A program made the translations under genes and the position numbers. From Thalassotalea ponticola (lineage in GTDB: Bacteria > Pseudomonadota > Gammaproteobacteria > Enterobacterales > Alteromonadaceae): a stretch of DNA of 64,000 bases. Position 1 is the stretch's first letter; each line of letters begins with the position of its first letter. Below, piece by piece: positions 45,785 through 55,567 of the stretch. The notes beneath the pieces are model-generated. The model was not told where the DNA came from and did not search any database. It worked only from the letters and a program-made list of their open reading frames with translations. The DNA lies in assembly GCF_041379045.1 (NCBI RefSeq), contig NZ_CP166871.1, forward strand, positions 1,364,001 to 1,428,000, read 5' to 3'.

Positions 45785-46654
45785 ATGCTAGTTACTGTGG
45801 CAATTCCATTTTACAATCCAGGGCCTTTTTTTATTCATGCAATAAACTCAGTATTGCATCAAACTTATGAAAATTTAGAAATCTTATTGGTTAATGATGG
45901 TTCCACCGATGGCTCACTAGAGTTAGCGTTGGGGATATCTGATAGCCGAGTTTCGGTAATAAGCGATGGTATCAATCTAGGCTTGAATTATCGATTAAAC
46001 CAGATTATTGATTTGGCGTCAGGGAAGTATTTAGCGAGGATGGACGCTGATGATTTAATGGCGCTAAATAGAGTCGAGCGTCAAGTAAACTTTTTAAAAA
46101 AAAATCCTCATCTTGATCTTGTCACCACTGGGTTATGTTCAATAGATAGGTCTTGTAAGGTGTTAGGACTAAGAGGTCCAGAAACGGAAGGGGAAGATAA
46201 GGAACTTAATCTTGAAAGTTTGCTGTTTGGATACAAATCTCCGATTCATGCATCACTATTAGCAAAAACTTCTTGGGCTAAAAGAAATAAATACAATGAA
46301 ACATACAGTCGCATTGAAGATTATAATTTATGGCTAACCGCACAAAAGAATAATGACTTAAATATAGGCTTCCTACCAGATTATTTATATTTCTATGAAG
46401 AAAGTAATAGCATAAGGCCTGAGCTTTTGCGTTTATCATATATAAATCAAGTTCGACTTTTGCTTGAGCAGTTTTATGATGATTTTTCATTTTACATAAA
46501 ATTTAGATTTATTTTTAAGTGCTTGATCAAGTCCCTTGTTGTGAGCGTGCCCTTTGTCGATACAATATTACTTCGCAAAAGAAACATGGTTGAAAAATCA
46601 GCGGTAAAAGCCTTAGAGCAAGAAATAAATGCAATATTGAAATTAGCAAAGTAA
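45785..46654 (+). CDS. Glycosyltransferase family 2 protein
   Basis: This 289-residue GT-A transferase has TVAIPFYNPGPFFIHAINSV, ILLVNDGSTDGSLELAL, and the metal-binding ARMDADDLMALNRVERQ near residue 85. A C-terminal basic, partly hydrophobic region may attach it to the inner membrane. The donor sugar is unknown. It begins 10 bases after the polymerase gene and ends 2 bases before the next transferase gene, in a compact operon. Confidence 0.88.
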   Translation: MLVTVAIPFYNPGPFFIHAINSVLHQTYENLEILLVNDGSTDGSLELALGISDSRVSVISDGINLGLNYRLNQIIDLASGKYLARMDADDLMALNRVERQVNFLKKNPHLDLVTTGLCSIDRSCKVLGLRGPETEGEDKELNLESLLFGYKSPIHASLLAKTSWAKRNKYNETYSRIEDYNLWLTAQKNNDLNIGFLPDYLYFYEESNSIRPELLRLSYINQVRLLLEQFYDDFSFYIKFRFIFKCLIKSLVVSVPFVDTILLRKRNMVEKSAVKALEQEINAILKLAK

Positions 46655-46656
46655 TC

Positions 46657-47814
46657 ATGGATAAAAAATCGAAAAAGCTTGTAATTGTTACAACCGTTCC
46701 TATTACATTAAAAGGAATTTTGCGAAATCAACCTAAATACCTTGACCAGCATTATGATGTGACACTGATTTCTAGTCCATCCATTGAATTGGATGACGTA
46801 TCAAATCATGAAAATGTCACGACATACGCGGTACCGATGACTAGAGGTATAAGCCCTTTTAAAGATTTATCATCGATAATAGCGATGATTAAACAGCTAA
46901 GGCGAATTAAACCTGTAGTTGTTCACTCTTATACTCCTAAAGCTGGTTTGGTTGCTATGTTAGCAAGTTTTGTCTGCCGAGTTCCTGTTCGTATTCATAC
47001 TTTTACAGGGTTAATGTTTCCTACGGCGACAGGGATTAAGAAAAAAATATTAATCTGGATAGATCGCTTAATATGCGCTTGTGCTACGACTGTAGTTCCT
47101 GAAGGAAGTGGCGTTAGACAAGATTTGATTGATTATCGTGTTACCAAGAAAAAGCTCGAAGTCATTGGTAATGGTAATATTGCAGGCGTCGATACCCATT
47201 TTTTCTCAAAAGAGGCGATATCTTCTGAAAACCTCGATAGTAAATTGCGTAATACGTTAGCGCTTCCGGATAGCGCATTTGTATTTTGCTTTGTAGGTCG
47301 CTTTACACAAGATAAAGGGATTGCAGAGCTAATTTCGTCCTTCAAGCAACTACCTGAAAAAGCTCATTTAGTGTTAGTTGGAGAAACTGATAAACGAATA
47401 CCTATTACAGATGATATTGCTCTCGTAATTGATAGCCACCCTCGCATTCATAACTTGGGCTGGCAAAACGATATACGTCCGGCGTTAGCAATTAGTGACG
47501 TTTTAGTGTTACCAAGCTATCGAGAAGGCTTTCCGAATACGCCATTGCAAGCTGGTGCGATGGGGCTTCCTTGTATTGTAACTGATATTAACGGGTGTAA
47601 TGAGATCATTGTGGGGGGCTACAATGGTTGGGTTATATCTGCCAAGGATGTCAAATCGTTGAAAAATGCAATGATGGAATCCATGGAGTCTGTTAGCTTA
47701 ACCTCACTTGGAGCTAATGCTCGTGAAAACATTGAACTGAAATTCGAACAAAATTTGCATTGGCAAAATATGTTGCACTTTTATCAACATCAACTCAATT
47801 CCCTATCTAAATAA
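46657..47814 (+). CDS. Glycosyltransferase family 4 protein
   Basis: This 385-residue GT-B transferase has an N-terminal domain with VVHSYTPKAGLVAMLASF and RIHTFTGLMFPTATG, which resemble enzymes acting early on undecaprenyl-linked sugars. The donor domain has CFVGRFTQDKGIAELI (about residue 208) and LPSYREGFPNTPLQAGAMGL (about 287). It is placed just before the initiating sugar transferase gene, suggesting that it adds the second sugar (inference). Confidence 0.9.
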   Translation: MDKKSKKLVIVTTVPITLKGILRNQPKYLDQHYDVTLISSPSIELDDVSNHENVTTYAVPMTRGISPFKDLSSIIAMIKQLRRIKPVVVHSYTPKAGLVAMLASFVCRVPVRIHTFTGLMFPTATGIKKKILIWIDRLICACATTVVPEGSGVRQDLIDYRVTKKKLEVIGNGNIAGVDTHFFSKEAISSENLDSKLRNTLALPDSAFVFCFVGRFTQDKGIAELISSFKQLPEKAHLVLVGETDKRIPITDDIALVIDSHPRIHNLGWQNDIRPALAISDVLVLPSYREGFPNTPLQAGAMGLPCIVTDINGCNEIIVGGYNGWVISAKDVKSLKNAMMESMESVSLTSLGANARENIELKFEQNLHWQNMLHFYQHQLNSLSK

Positions 47815-47833
47815 AATTCAAGTGTAAAAATAA

Positions 47834-48427
47834 ATGAAAAGATTATTTGATTTTTCAGTTGCGTTAATCGCATTGATGCTGTTTTCACCAGTAATGCTAA
47901 TAACAGCGCTTCTCGTGCGAGTTAAGTTAGGTTCTCCAATCCTGTTTAAACAACCCCGTCCAGGCCTACATGGGAAGGTGTTCAATATGTTTAAGTTTAG
48001 AAGTATGTTGGATGCTTTTGATGAAACTGGCATTCCATTGTCAGATGAGCAGCGTTTAACACGCTTTGGGCAGGTGCTTCGTTCAACTAGTCTTGATGAA
48101 TTGCCAGGCCTTTGGAATGTATTAAAGGGAGATATGAGTCTGGTGGGGCCTCGCCCTTTATTGGTAGAATATTTGCCTTTATACAATAAGGAGCAAGCCC
48201 GTCGTCATGAAGTGCGACCAGGTATTACTGGCTGGGCTCAAGTCAATGGACGAAACTCCCTTTCTTGGAGCGATAAATTTAAATTGGACGTTTGGTACGT
48301 GGAGCATCAAAGCTTTTGGCTTGATATTAAAATACTTTTGTTAACAGTTAAAAAGGTATTCATAAAAGAAGGGGTTTCAGCGGAAGATCATGTAACCATG
48401 CCGCCGTTTCGTGGAGAGGAAGATTAA
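47834..48427 (+). CDS. Initiating undecaprenyl-phosphate sugar phosphotransferase (PglC/WcaJ C-terminal type)
   Basis: This 197-residue monotopic phosphoglycosyl transferase has one N-terminal re-entrant hydrophobic segment ([21 protein letters not shown]), [20 protein letters not shown], the catalytic [20 protein letters not shown] and [18 protein letters not shown]. It lacks the five-helix N-terminal domain of WcaJ/WbaP, as in PglC-type enzymes. It loads the first sugar-phosphate on undecaprenyl phosphate. It is the only initiating transferase in the window, so both polysaccharide loci might depend on it. Confidence 0.93.
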   Translation: MKRLFDFSVALIALMLFSPVMLITALLVRVKLGSPILFKQPRPGLHGKVFNMFKFRSMLDAFDETGIPLSDEQRLTRFGQVLRSTSLDELPGLWNVLKGDMSLVGPRPLLVEYLPLYNKEQARRHEVRPGITGWAQVNGRNSLSWSDKFKLDVWYVEHQSFWLDIKILLLTVKKVFIKEGVSAEDHVTMPPFRGEED

Positions 48428-48429
48428 AA

Positions 48430-49449
48430 ATGAAATTGACCATAGTTGTTCCGGTCTACAATGTAGAAGATTATTTAGCAAGGTGTCTTGTATCAATATC
48501 TGAGCAAGGACTAAATAATTCTGAGTATGAAGTGATATGCGTTAATGATGGTAGCACGGATAATAGTAAAGATATCGCTCTAGAGCACTCAAACCTTTTT
48601 GTAAATTTCCGACTGATCTGTATCGAAAATGCAGGGCTTAGTAACGCCCGCAATATTGGTTTGCAACATAGTCGTGGTGAATATGTATATTTTATTGATT
48701 CCGATGATTTTCTTGCTATTGGAGCGTTAAATTTACTGCTAACAGAAGCAATAGAAAAAAAACTTGATTTCTTAGGGTTCGATATGTTGCGAACAAGCGG
48801 AAATTCTATTCCTAAAGTAAATTCTTTGCGCTCTATGAGCCCAATAGTTCATGGATTAAAGTTTATCGCAGAAAATAACTATAATAACGGTGCGTGCGCC
48901 TACTTGGTTAGAAAAAAAGTACTAACAGAAAATGATATTTATTTCGCACGAGGAAAAATGTGCGAGGATGGACCATTTACTACAGAGACATTAAGTAAAT
49001 GCGAAAGAGTGTCGTATACACCGACAGCTATATATGCCTATTATCAGAATCCGAACAGCATAACTACGAGTCATAACCCTCAACATTTATGTCGATTACA
49101 AGATGGATTTTTATATGCTATTGATTATTTTAATCAAAAAGTAAGTGAGTTAGAAAAATTAGGAGAACTAGCGACTGCTAGAAGGCTAATGAATCGACGA
49201 GATTCGTATGTTTTCTTTTATTTATCAAGATTGACTAAATTTGATTTGAAGTTCAATGAAGTAAAAGCGATGGTTAATGATCTTGATAAAAAAGGGGTTT
49301 ACCCGATTTATTGTTTTCCTAATTCTGACTACCCTGGTCTCAAATATAAAGTCGCAACTCTGTTATTTAGTCACCCTGTAACGTTATTTATGTTAATTAA
49401 AATTTTTGCAATCAATAATAAGAGAAAAATCCGAAGTAATGTTGAATAA
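48430..49449 (+). CDS. Glycosyltransferase family 2 protein
   Basis: This 339-residue GT-A transferase begins KLTIVVPVYNVEDYLARCLV and has ICVNDGSTDNSKDIAL, ENAGLSNARNIGLQHSRGEY and the metal-binding FIDSDDFL near residue 94. It is in the same transcription unit as the initiating transferase (2-base gap) and overlaps the ATP-grasp gene by 11 bases. Donor unknown. Confidence 0.88.
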   Translation: MKLTIVVPVYNVEDYLARCLVSISEQGLNNSEYEVICVNDGSTDNSKDIALEHSNLFVNFRLICIENAGLSNARNIGLQHSRGEYVYFIDSDDFLAIGALNLLLTEAIEKKLDFLGFDMLRTSGNSIPKVNSLRSMSPIVHGLKFIAENNYNNGACAYLVRKKVLTENDIYFARGKMCEDGPFTTETLSKCERVSYTPTAIYAYYQNPNSITTSHNPQHLCRLQDGFLYAIDYFNQKVSELEKLGELATARRLMNRRDSYVFFYLSRLTKFDLKFNEVKAMVNDLDKKGVYPIYCFPNSDYPGLKYKVATLLFSHPVTLFMLIKIFAINNKRKIRSNVE

Positions 49450-50401
49450 TATATTAATTTTATCTGCTGGTCGTCGAGTGTCTTTAGTAAAGGCGTTTCA
49501 AAGCGCTGTAAATCATTTAAATATTTCAGCTGATGTGTATGGAGCAGACATGAATCCTGCAATGTCCGCTGCCTGTAATGTGTTAGAAAATAGTTTCACG
49601 CTACCACATGTTAGCTCAGAGAAGTATCTATCAGAGCTAAAAAAACTTTGTCTAGAACAGTCAGTCAAACTAGTAGTTCCAACAATCGATACCGAATTAT
49701 TAAAACTTGCAAAGGAAAAATCCGAATTTTTAAAGTTAGGGATAACGGTAGTTGTCTCTGATTTAAGCTTAGTTAAGCCTTGCAGAGATAAACGGTTGAC
49801 ACATGATTTGTTTACATCAATCGGCATTGATGTACCTAAAACATACTCAAATTTTGAAATCTCGTTTCCTTGTTTTTCGAAACCGATAGCAGGGAGTTTA
49901 AGCCAGAACATTCGAATTTTGAATAACCGAGAAGAGTTAGAAAGTTGGGATATAAATATTGATGAGATGATGTTTATGGAAATTGTCTCAAGTGAAGAGT
50001 TCGATGAATTTACTATTGATATTTATTATGCTCGTGATGGTCAATTGAAGTGCATTGTCCCAAGACAGAGGATAGAAGTTCGCGGTGGCGAAATAAGTAA
50101 AGGCAAAACAAATAAGTCGTTAGTTAATTTAATAAAAGCACCGATGTCTAAAATTAAAGGAGCGTTTGGCTGTTTGACATTGCAGGTGTTTAAATCGAAG
50201 ACATCAGATCAAATGTTCGGGATAGAAATTAACCCTAGATTCGGTGGCGGCTTTCCACTAAGTAACGCGTCAGGTGCTAGGTACCCTGAGCTTTTAGTTA
50301 GAGAAGTATTTTTAGACGAAACGATAGATTACTTTGATGATTGGGAAGATAATTTAGTCATGCTTCGATACGATGCAGAAGTGCTTGTCCGACATGGTTA
50401 A
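49439..50401 (+). CDS. ATP-grasp domain protein in polysaccharide cluster
   Basis: This 320-residue protein starts at the ATG at 49439, overlapping the previous gene by 11 bases. An N-terminal Rossmann-like region (NILILSAGRRVSLVKAFQSA) precedes an ATP-grasp fold similar to carbamoyl-phosphate synthase large-chain-like proteins: SFPCFSKPIAGSLSQNIRIL, FMEIVSSEEFDEFTIDIYYA, and the metal site MFGIEINPRFGGGFPLS near residue 268. It probably forms an amide or similar bond using ATP. The substrate is unknown; with the adjacent HAD and aminotransferase genes it may decorate a sugar with an amino acid or amine. Confidence 0.8.
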   Translation: MLNNILILSAGRRVSLVKAFQSAVNHLNISADVYGADMNPAMSAACNVLENSFTLPHVSSEKYLSELKKLCLEQSVKLVVPTIDTELLKLAKEKSEFLKLGITVVVSDLSLVKPCRDKRLTHDLFTSIGIDVPKTYSNFEISFPCFSKPIAGSLSQNIRILNNREELESWDINIDEMMFMEIVSSEEFDEFTIDIYYARDGQLKCIVPRQRIEVRGGEISKGKTNKSLVNLIKAPMSKIKGAFGCLTLQVFKSKTSDQMFGIEINPRFGGGFPLSNASGARYPELLVREVFLDETIDYFDDWEDNLVMLRYDAEVLVRHG

Positions 50402-51047
50402 GCTATCAACATACGATGTTGTCGTATTCGATTTAGACGATACATTATATTCTGAAAAAGACTATGTGTTGTCTGGATACAAACATGTGTCGCAGTTGTT
50501 ATTAGATACATATGGAATCAATGCCGAAGCGGAATTTCTTAATTGCTATTTTATCGGTAAAAAAGATACCTTTGATTACATAATTAAAAAATTTAGGCTT
50601 CCTCAGTGTGTAAAAGAACATTTGATAGCAGCTTATCGTTATCATCGACCAGAAATATCATTGCATGACACGGTGAAAGAAACATTGGAGGGGCTTGAAC
50701 AGCTCAATATACCAACGTATTTGATAACGGATGGCCGAAGTATTACTCAACGATTAAAAATTGCTTCTCTGGGATTAGCGAAATATTTTAAACAAATCTA
50801 TATCTCGGAAGAGGTGGGGGCAAGTAAACCAGAACTAAAGTCCTTCGTTAGTATTTCGTCTTTCGAACCTAATGCAAAAATCGTATACGTTGCTGACAAC
50901 CCCAAGAAAGATTTCATTGCACCTAAAGCGTTAGGTTGGGCATCTATTGGCTTATTAAACTCGTCATCAAGAGTACATCCACTAACAGATAACTATCAAG
51001 ATGCGGCTGATGTTTGGTTAGCCTCATTTGCTAATCTAAGAATTTAA
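50394..51047 (+). CDS. HAD family hydrolase
   Basis: This 217-residue HAD-IA-type hydrolase starts at the ATG at 50394, overlapping the ATP-grasp gene by 8 bases. Motif I is VVFDLDDTLYSE (nucleophile Asp and second Asp), motif II is in TYLITDGRS, motif III Lys lies in GASKPELKSF, and motif IV is in IVYVADNPKKDF. It probably removes phosphate from a small sugar or nucleotide-like intermediate. Translational overlap suggests it works with the ATP-grasp enzyme. Confidence 0.85.
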   Translation: MVKLSTYDVVVFDLDDTLYSEKDYVLSGYKHVSQLLLDTYGINAEAEFLNCYFIGKKDTFDYIIKKFRLPQCVKEHLIAAYRYHRPEISLHDTVKETLEGLEQLNIPTYLITDGRSITQRLKIASLGLAKYFKQIYISEEVGASKPELKSFVSISSFEPNAKIVYVADNPKKDFIAPKALGWASIGLLNSSSRVHPLTDNYQDAADVWLASFANLRI

Positions 51048-51055
51048 AAATAAGT

Positions 51056-52249
51056 ATGTTAAACACTAAATTTTCTCCTTGGCCTTCATTTACTGAAGAG
51101 GAAGCCAATAAAGTATCTGAAGTTCTTCTATCAAACAAAGTCAATTACTGGACTGGGCAAGAAGGTCGCGAGTTCGAAAAAGAATTCGCTGCGTTTAGTG
51201 ACAGTAAATATGCGATCGCTGTTGGTAACGGTACGTTAGCCCTTGATTTAGCTCTGGTTGCTCTTGGTATTGGTGCTCGGAACGGTGGCAGTGAAAAAGA
51301 TGAAGTTATCGTTACTTCTCGAACGTTTTTAGCGTCTGCGTCGAGTATTGTTACTGCTGGGGCACGCCCAGTGTTTGCTGATGTCGATGCCAATTCGCAG
51401 AATATAACAGCAGAAACGGTATCTGCTGTGATGACAGAAAAGACTCGTGGCATTATCGCGGTGCACTTAGCGGGTCTTCCGTGTGAAATGGATGAACTGA
51501 TGGCACTCGCAGAGTCTCGTAACATTTTTGTGATTGAAGATTGTGCACAAGCACATGGCGCAAAATACAAAGGTCGTTCGGTTGGCTCTATTGGGCACAT
51601 TGGTTGTTGGTCATTTTGCCAAGATAAAATCATGACGACTGGTGGTGAAGGCGGCATGGTTACCTGTAATGATGAAACATTATGGCGCAAAATGTGGGCT
51701 TATAAAGATCACGGTAAATCATATGAAGCGGTTTATGAACGTGACCATGCACCAGGGTTTCGCTGGTTACATGAATCTTTCGGTACCAACTGGCGCTTAA
51801 CTGAAATGCAATCGGCGATTGGTCGTATCCAATTAACACGTATGCCAGAATGGTTCGCAACTCGTAATAAATACGCTGCTATGATCGCATCAGTTTGCGC
51901 TGAGTTTGACTGTATTCGTGTGCCGGCAGTGCCAGAGTACGTTGAACATGCGCAATACAAATATTATGTTTTCGTGCGTCCTGAACTGTTAGTCGACGGC
52001 TGGGATCGCGACCGCATTGTCAGTGAGATTAACGCACAAGGCGTACCGTGTATGCAGGGCTCATGCTCTGAAGTGTATTTAGAAAAAGCTTTCGATGATA
52101 CCGATTTTAGACCATCCGAGTCTTTGCCGGTAGCAAAAGAGCTTGGTGAAACTAGTTTAATGTTTTTGGTGCATCCAACTCTTACCGAAGACGAGATGCA
52201 ACGAACAACAAACGTCATTGCAGCAGTATTTCAGCAAGCTGAACAGTAG
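51056..52249 (+). CDS. DegT/DnrJ/EryC1 family aminotransferase
   Basis: This 397-residue PLP enzyme has AIAVGNGTLALDLALVALG, VIVTSRTFLASASSI, FVIEDCAQAHGAKYKGRSVG (PLP-binding Asp) and FCQDKIMTTGGEGGMV, whose Lys forms the Schiff base. It is a second aminotransferase, different from that at 38437, and less AT-rich than the transferases before it. It may make another amino sugar from a keto-sugar nucleotide. The substrate is not evident. Confidence 0.87.
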   Translation: MLNTKFSPWPSFTEEEANKVSEVLLSNKVNYWTGQEGREFEKEFAAFSDSKYAIAVGNGTLALDLALVALGIGARNGGSEKDEVIVTSRTFLASASSIVTAGARPVFADVDANSQNITAETVSAVMTEKTRGIIAVHLAGLPCEMDELMALAESRNIFVIEDCAQAHGAKYKGRSVGSIGHIGCWSFCQDKIMTTGGEGGMVTCNDETLWRKMWAYKDHGKSYEAVYERDHAPGFRWLHESFGTNWRLTEMQSAIGRIQLTRMPEWFATRNKYAAMIASVCAEFDCIRVPAVPEYVEHAQYKYYVFVRPELLVDGWDRDRIVSEINAQGVPCMQGSCSEVYLEKAFDDTDFRPSESLPVAKELGETSLMFLVHPTLTEDEMQRTTNVIAAVFQQAEQ

Positions 52250-52258
52250 GTTTAGATT

Positions 52259-53425
52259 ATGAAAATTGCTATTGCCGGCACAGGTTATGTTGGCCTTTCA
52301 AATGCAATGTTACTAGCGCAGCATAATGAAGTAGTTGCGGTTGATATTGTTCCGGAAAAAGTAGAGTCGTTGAATGATAGAGTTTCTCCTATTGTAGATA
52401 GTGAGATATCCGAATTTTTACAGCGTGACGATTTAAACTTTCGTGCGACGCTTGATAAAGAATCGGCTTATTCAGGTGCTGATTACGTTGTTATCGCAAC
52501 ACCAACAGATTATGACCCTGTAACCAATTACTTTAATACATCTACCGTAGAGGCGGTTATCAGAGATGTAATGGTGATTAACCCATCGGCATGTATGGTG
52601 ATTAAGTCTACCGTACCCGTTGGCTATACTCGCCGTATTCGTGAACAGCTAGGTTGTGAGGGGGTGATTTTCTCACCAGAGTTTTTGCGTGAAGGTCAAG
52701 CGTTATACGATAACTTACATCCATCGCGCATCATTATAGGTGAAAACTCTGAACGAGCACGCATATTTGCAAACTTATTGGTACAAGGTGCGCAAAAATC
52801 AGATATTGACGTGTTGTTTATTAGATCAACGGAAGCTGAAGCGGTTAAGCTGTTTTCAAATACCTATTTGGCGATGCGTGTGGCGTACTTTAATGAACTG
52901 GATTCGTATGCAGAAGTACATGACTTAGATACTAAGTATATTATCGAAGGGATTTGCTTAGATCCGCGGATTGGCGCTCATTATAATAATCCGTCTTTTG
53001 GCTACGGTGGTTATTGCTTACCAAAAGATACCAAGCAGTTATTGGCGAACTACCAAGACGTACCAAATAACATGATCGCGGCGATTGTTGATGCGAACCG
53101 TACTCGTAAAGATTTTATTGCAGACTCAGTTATCGCCCGCGAGCCCAAAGTGGTAGGTATTTATCGTTTGGTTATGAAATCGGGCTCAGATAATTTTAGG
53201 GCATCGTCTATCCAGGGCGTGATGAAACGCATCAAAGCTAAGGGTATTGAGGTGGTGGTGTTTGAGCCTGTTCTTGAAGAAGATGAGTTTTACCACTCAC
53301 GAGTGATTCGCGACTTTGAAGCATTTAAAGTGATGTCAGATGTGATTGTATCTAATCGCATGCAAGACGAGCTAACTGATGTTGCGGATAAGGTATATAC
53401 AAGGGATTTATTTGGTAAAGACTAA
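52259..53425 (+). CDS. ugd: UDP-glucose 6-dehydrogenase Ugd
   Basis: This 388-residue enzyme oxidises UDP-glucose to UDP-glucuronate. It begins [20 protein letters not shown] (NAD-binding motif) and is close in length and sequence to E. coli Ugd, with [19 protein letters not shown] and the catalytic Cys in [15 protein letters not shown] near residue 248. It suggests that glucuronic acid, or a derivative, is in the surface polymer. It overlaps the next gene by 1 base. Confidence 0.95.
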   Translation: MKIAIAGTGYVGLSNAMLLAQHNEVVAVDIVPEKVESLNDRVSPIVDSEISEFLQRDDLNFRATLDKESAYSGADYVVIATPTDYDPVTNYFNTSTVEAVIRDVMVINPSACMVIKSTVPVGYTRRIREQLGCEGVIFSPEFLREGQALYDNLHPSRIIIGENSERARIFANLLVQGAQKSDIDVLFIRSTEAEAVKLFSNTYLAMRVAYFNELDSYAEVHDLDTKYIIEGICLDPRIGAHYNNPSFGYGGYCLPKDTKQLLANYQDVPNNMIAAIVDANRTRKDFIADSVIAREPKVVGIYRLVMKSGSDNFRASSIQGVMKRIKAKGIEVVVFEPVLEEDEFYHSRVIRDFEAFKVMSDVIVSNRMQDELTDVADKVYTRDLFGKD

Positions 53426-55344
53426 TGCTATTTAGACTAGATATTAACGCACTAAGAGCTTTTGCTGTAATTGCAGTTGTTTTGTTCCATTTTAATGAAA
53501 GTTGGCTCCCAGGGGGATTTGCTGGGGTTGATGTCTTCTTTGTTATTTCTGGTTTTTTGATGACAGGAATAATAATAACAGGAATAGAGAAGAACAATTT
53601 TTCAATTTTAGAGTTTTATGTTGCAAGAGCAAATAGAATTATACCTCCTTTAGCTTTCATGTGCTTATTGTTATCGCTATTCGGTTTTTTTTACTTAACT
53701 CCAAATGACTTTGCCACTTTAGGAAAGCATATCGCGAGTAGTATTACATTCTTGTCCAATATCGTGTATTGGAGAGAGTCTGGGTATTTTGATGCCGCTT
53801 CGCATGAAAAGTGGTTATTACACACTTGGTCTTTATCAGTGGAGTGGCAGTTTTATATAATATACCCTTTGATTTTGGTAGCTTTGAAAAAGTTACTATC
53901 ACTGTCAACTATAAAAAAAGTTATAGTTGGTGCCACAATTTTTAGTTTTATTTTCAGTATTTTTGCAACTTATAAATGGCCAAGTGCATCGTATTTCTTA
54001 CTTCCAACGAGGGCTTGGGAAATGATGATTGGTGGAGTGGCATTTATTTACCCGATAAAACTTCGAAACGAGATTGGAAAATATCTTTCTTATATCGGGC
54101 TAGCTTTAATATTTTTATCGTATGTATTTATATCTAAGAATGACATGTGGCCTGGATACCTTGCGCTGATACCTGTATTAGGGACTTTTCTTGTAATTCA
54201 AGCAAATCAAGTAAGTAGCCGGATCAATAATAATTTTGTTATACAAAATATAGGTAAATGGTCTTATTCCATATATCTATGGCATTGGCCTTTAGTTGTC
54301 CCATTCTACTATTTTGCCGTGGGAGAAGATTATGTTTATGTTGGCTTGTTTATGTCTGTTTTATTAGGTTATTTAAGTTTCAAATATATTGAAAGGTTTA
54401 AGTTTAGGAAGGACTTTTGTAACCTAAGGCAGATAACAAAATTTAAACCTGGTTATTTTGCATTATTAACTGGGCTTATCGGCGTGACCGTTTTTGCATT
54501 TGAAGGATTAAAAGAGAGGTACCAACTAGAACCTGCATTAGAGGCTTTAAAACCACACCTAGTAATGCCTATGAGAGATAATGGGTATTGCTTTTATTCT
54601 TTTCATAATACTGGCAATTCAATAAGTGAAAATATTGGAACTGATTGTTATTTAGGCGCAGACAAGAGTAGCGATACTCCAATAGTATCCACTTTATTGT
54701 TTGGTGACTCTTATGCAGGTCATAATGAGCCATTTTGGGACGAAATTTTTAAGTTTAGGCAAGAGTCATTTCAGTCTATATCAACCAATTGGTGTATCGC
54801 ATCGTTTTCTAATAACTACACTGGTCCGATATCTTCTCATTCATATCAACAATGCTTGCTGAATAGAAAGTATTTACACGAGAACATGCATAAGTATAAA
54901 AATATCATATTTGCCGGTGCTTGGGGGGGGGCATTAGAACAAAATCAGTTAGATGATTTTAAAGCTGTCGCAAAGAAAGCAGCGGAAATGGATATTAATA
55001 TAATTATTATGGCTGCACCGATAAGTTATAAACAAAATCCTTTAAAACTATTTTGGGTCGATGTCTATGCTAAAGTGGGATTTGAACTACAAAATGTACT
55101 GACTAATGATACTTTAACGGCGCAGGCAAATCATGAATTAGCAATATTGGCTAAAGAATATTCCAATGTTAAGTTTCTATACCGTGATTATCTTTTTAAT
55201 GATGATAATACTTTTGACGTAAACGGTATATCTGTTCCGTATAGCCTTGATAGAGCGCATATTTCACTTTTAGGGTCTAAAAAGTCTGCCGAGTACTTTA
55301 TGTCACAAGAGGTGTTTCCAGAGATTATGATGTCTATTGACTGA
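53425..55344 (+). CDS. OafA/YrhL-type acyltransferase with SGNH domain
   Basis: This 639-residue protein combines an N-terminal acyltransferase-3 membrane domain (LRAFAVIAVVLFHFNESWLP, then GVDVFFVISGFLMTG; about ten helices to residue 350) with a C-terminal periplasmic SGNH hydrolase-like domain whose Ser is in LLFGDSYAGHNEPFW and whose Asp/His lie in LDRAHISLLGSKKSAEYF. This is the O-acetyltransferase type that modifies O-antigen, acting after flipping or during polymer export. It is the last gene of the polysaccharide locus, followed by a strong terminator. Confidence 0.93.
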   Translation: MLFRLDINALRAFAVIAVVLFHFNESWLPGGFAGVDVFFVISGFLMTGIIITGIEKNNFSILEFYVARANRIIPPLAFMCLLLSLFGFFYLTPNDFATLGKHIASSITFLSNIVYWRESGYFDAASHEKWLLHTWSLSVEWQFYIIYPLILVALKKLLSLSTIKKVIVGATIFSFIFSIFATYKWPSASYFLLPTRAWEMMIGGVAFIYPIKLRNEIGKYLSYIGLALIFLSYVFISKNDMWPGYLALIPVLGTFLVIQANQVSSRINNNFVIQNIGKWSYSIYLWHWPLVVPFYYFAVGEDYVYVGLFMSVLLGYLSFKYIERFKFRKDFCNLRQITKFKPGYFALLTGLIGVTVFAFEGLKERYQLEPALEALKPHLVMPMRDNGYCFYSFHNTGNSISENIGTDCYLGADKSSDTPIVSTLLFGDSYAGHNEPFWDEIFKFRQESFQSISTNWCIASFSNNYTGPISSHSYQQCLLNRKYLHENMHKYKNIIFAGAWGGALEQNQLDDFKAVAKKAAEMDINIIIMAAPISYKQNPLKLFWVDVYAKVGFELQNVLTNDTLTAQANHELAILAKEYSNVKFLYRDYLFNDDNTFDVNGISVPYSLDRAHISLLGSKKSAEYFMSQEVFPEIMMSID

Positions 55345-55457
55345 TTTGCCAATGATTTGTTGTGTATTAACTTAACTAGCGGGTTATAGCAGTACTGTAC
55401 CAAAAAGTAATCTAGTTAGTTCAGTTCAATGATACTTATTTTCTTGGGTTTTGATAG

Positions 55458-55490
55458 AAGAAGCCGGTTTTGTACCGGCTTCTTTGCGTT
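55458..55490 (+). terminator. Terminator at the end of the polysaccharide locus
   Basis: AAGAAGCCGGT, a five-base loop, then ACCGGCTTCTT followed by TGCGTT. It is a strong 11-bp stem. A near-identical terminator (same GAAGCCGG/CCGGCTTC core and GCGTT tail) lies at 62643-62676. Confidence 0.8.
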
Positions 55491-55538
55491 CTAGACATTA
55501 AATATCGCACTGACCCACCAAGTAGTGAGTATCTAAAA

Positions 55539-55567
55539 AAGTGACAATACTATGGTCGAAGTGACAA
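55539..55567 (+). promoter_or_regulatory. Two AAGTGACAA direct repeats upstream of cysD
   Basis: The 9-base sequence occurs at 55539-55547 and 55559-55567, exactly 20 bases (about two helical turns) apart on the same face. They lie about 170 bases upstream of the cysD start, so they might bind a regulator. I cannot match them to a known consensus. Confidence 0.35.

Noticed and set aside
51145..51690. Minus-strand open frame of 181 codons inside the aminotransferase gene
   Set aside because: The plus strand encodes a clearly conserved PLP enzyme over the same bases; the antisense frame has no ribosome binding site.
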